This document shows positions 4,543 to 5,081 of a DNA stretch of 5,081 nt, piece by piece. The stretch comes from CAIOZW01 sp049317725. GTDB lineage: Bacteria > Acidobacteriota > Blastocatellia > RBC074. The notes under the pieces are model-generated. The model was not told the DNA's origin. It made no database searches and was given only the letters and a program-made list of their open reading frames with translations. The stretch spans positions 1 to 5,081 of the forward strand of contig JBMOHS010000244.1 in the NCBI GenBank assembly GCA_049317725.1. The letters are read 5' to 3'. The position numbers and the translations under genes are program-made. The first letter of the stretch is position 1. Every line of letters starts with the position of its first letter.

Positions 4543-5081
4543 GTGAAGTATCTCTTCAATTCATTTACCCTGGATACCGAAAAGATGGTCCTGATCGAGG
4601 GTAGCGAGCGACGACCTCTCACCCGCAAGAAGTACGAGATCCTGTTGATGCTGGTGACGAATGCCGGGCGGCTGCTGACCAAGAGCGAGATCCTTGAGCA
4701 AGTCTGGCCGGATCAGGTTGTCGAGGAGGGGAATCTTTCCACACAGATCTATTCGATCCGGCAGCTGCTGGGGGATGATTCACGCAATCCGCGAATCATC
4801 ATTACCGTGCAAGGCCTCGGCTACCGGTTTCAGCCCGAGGTCACAGTGGTCACGGATTCGGTCGACTCCCCGGTTCTTCCAGCCACTCCGGGCCGGTCAG
4901 GGGAAGCTCCGCGCCGAGCTCTTCCGCGGTTGCTGGTCCCGGGCCTGGTGGCTGTCCTGGCCGTTGTGACGATCGGCTCGCTGGTGCTGACACGCTTCCG
5001 GAAACCAGCCTCCCCGGCGGCCCCGGTCCCGATGCAGCTCACGGCCTACCCCGGGATCGAGCAGTATCCGACCCTCTCCCC
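4543..5081 (+). CDS. Winged-helix transcriptional regulator with PD40-like region, partial
   Basis: The N-terminal 179 codons of a membrane-anchored, DNA-binding protein that is cut by the window edge. Residues 1-97 form an OmpR/PhoB-type winged helix: FNSFTLDTE, then RPLTRKKYEILLMLV, AGRLLTKSEILEQVWPD, the recognition-helix region NLSTQIYSIRQLLGDD, and the wing ending VQGLGYRF. A linker rich in P, S and T follows, then one hydrophobic segment at about 130-149, bounded by arginines. LTAYPGIEQYPTLSP at the edge matches the start of a PD40/TolB-like propeller blade. No receiver domain precedes the winged helix, so it is not a standard response regulator. Proteins with this layout are abundant in Acidobacteriota and are thought to sense through the propeller; the ligand and target genes are unknown. 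The GTG start is chosen on the Shine-Dalgarno site at 4527-4536; starting at ATG 4486 would add 19 residues without family resemblance. It is divergent from the tubulin gene. Confidence 0.88.
   Translation, partial: MKYLFNSFTLDTEKMVLIEGSERRPLTRKKYEILLMLVTNAGRLLTKSEILEQVWPDQVVEEGNLSTQIYSIRQLLGDDSRNPRIIITVQGLGYRFQPEVTVVTDSVDSPVLPATPGRSGEAPRRALPRLLVPGLVAVLAVVTIGSLVLTRFRKPASPAAPVPMQLTAYPGIEQYPTLS

Noticed and set aside
4380..4682. 100-codon minus-strand frame opposite the regulator start
   Set aside because: It is antisense to a clear winged-helix coding region and has no recognisable protein features.

Overview
The window is bacterial. It holds three genes on the minus strand, read in the order tubulin-like, thioredoxin-like, pentapeptide-repeat, and the start of a fourth gene on the plus strand that runs off the right edge. 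The fourth gene joins an OmpR/PhoB-type winged helix to a membrane segment and the start of a PD40/TolB-like propeller. This layout is especially common in Acidobacteriota, so that phylum is my best guess (moderate confidence, inferred from one partial gene). Shine-Dalgarno sites and intron-free genes support a bacterial source.

The centrepiece is a 413-residue protein (2487-3728, minus) that is a true tubulin relative, closer in motif content to eukaryotic tubulins and Prosthecobacter BtubA/B than to FtsZ. It has a tubulin signature loop (GGGYGSG), the EPYN, IDNxxLY and PxxYxxLN nucleotide-site motifs, an alpha-tubulin-like catalytic glutamate (EFxxNL), and the helix H11-H12 block KAYLHWYTxEGVDE, which FtsZ lacks. 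Only one tubulin gene is visible. Downstream on the same strand lie a small thioredoxin-fold protein whose CxxC has become SxxC, and a 361-residue pentapeptide-repeat protein made of 59 repeats with one register break. They may form a co-oriented cytoskeletal module, but this rests on position only.

Region by region: 1-426 is non-coding, purine/G-rich, with direct, inverted and 8-bp tandem repeats and two G-quadruplex-type tracts. 427-1512 encodes the pentapeptide protein. 1513-1845 is a spacer with two strong inverted repeats. 1846-2217 encodes the thioredoxin-like protein. 2218-2486 is a spacer with three strong stem-loops. 2487-3728 encodes the tubulin. 3729-4542 is an 814-bp divergent intergenic region with G-runs, several short hairpins and a dyad just upstream of the regulator. 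4543-5081 is the partial regulator, starting at GTG behind an unusually complete Shine-Dalgarno site. I see no tRNA, rRNA, CRISPR array, transposase or integrase.
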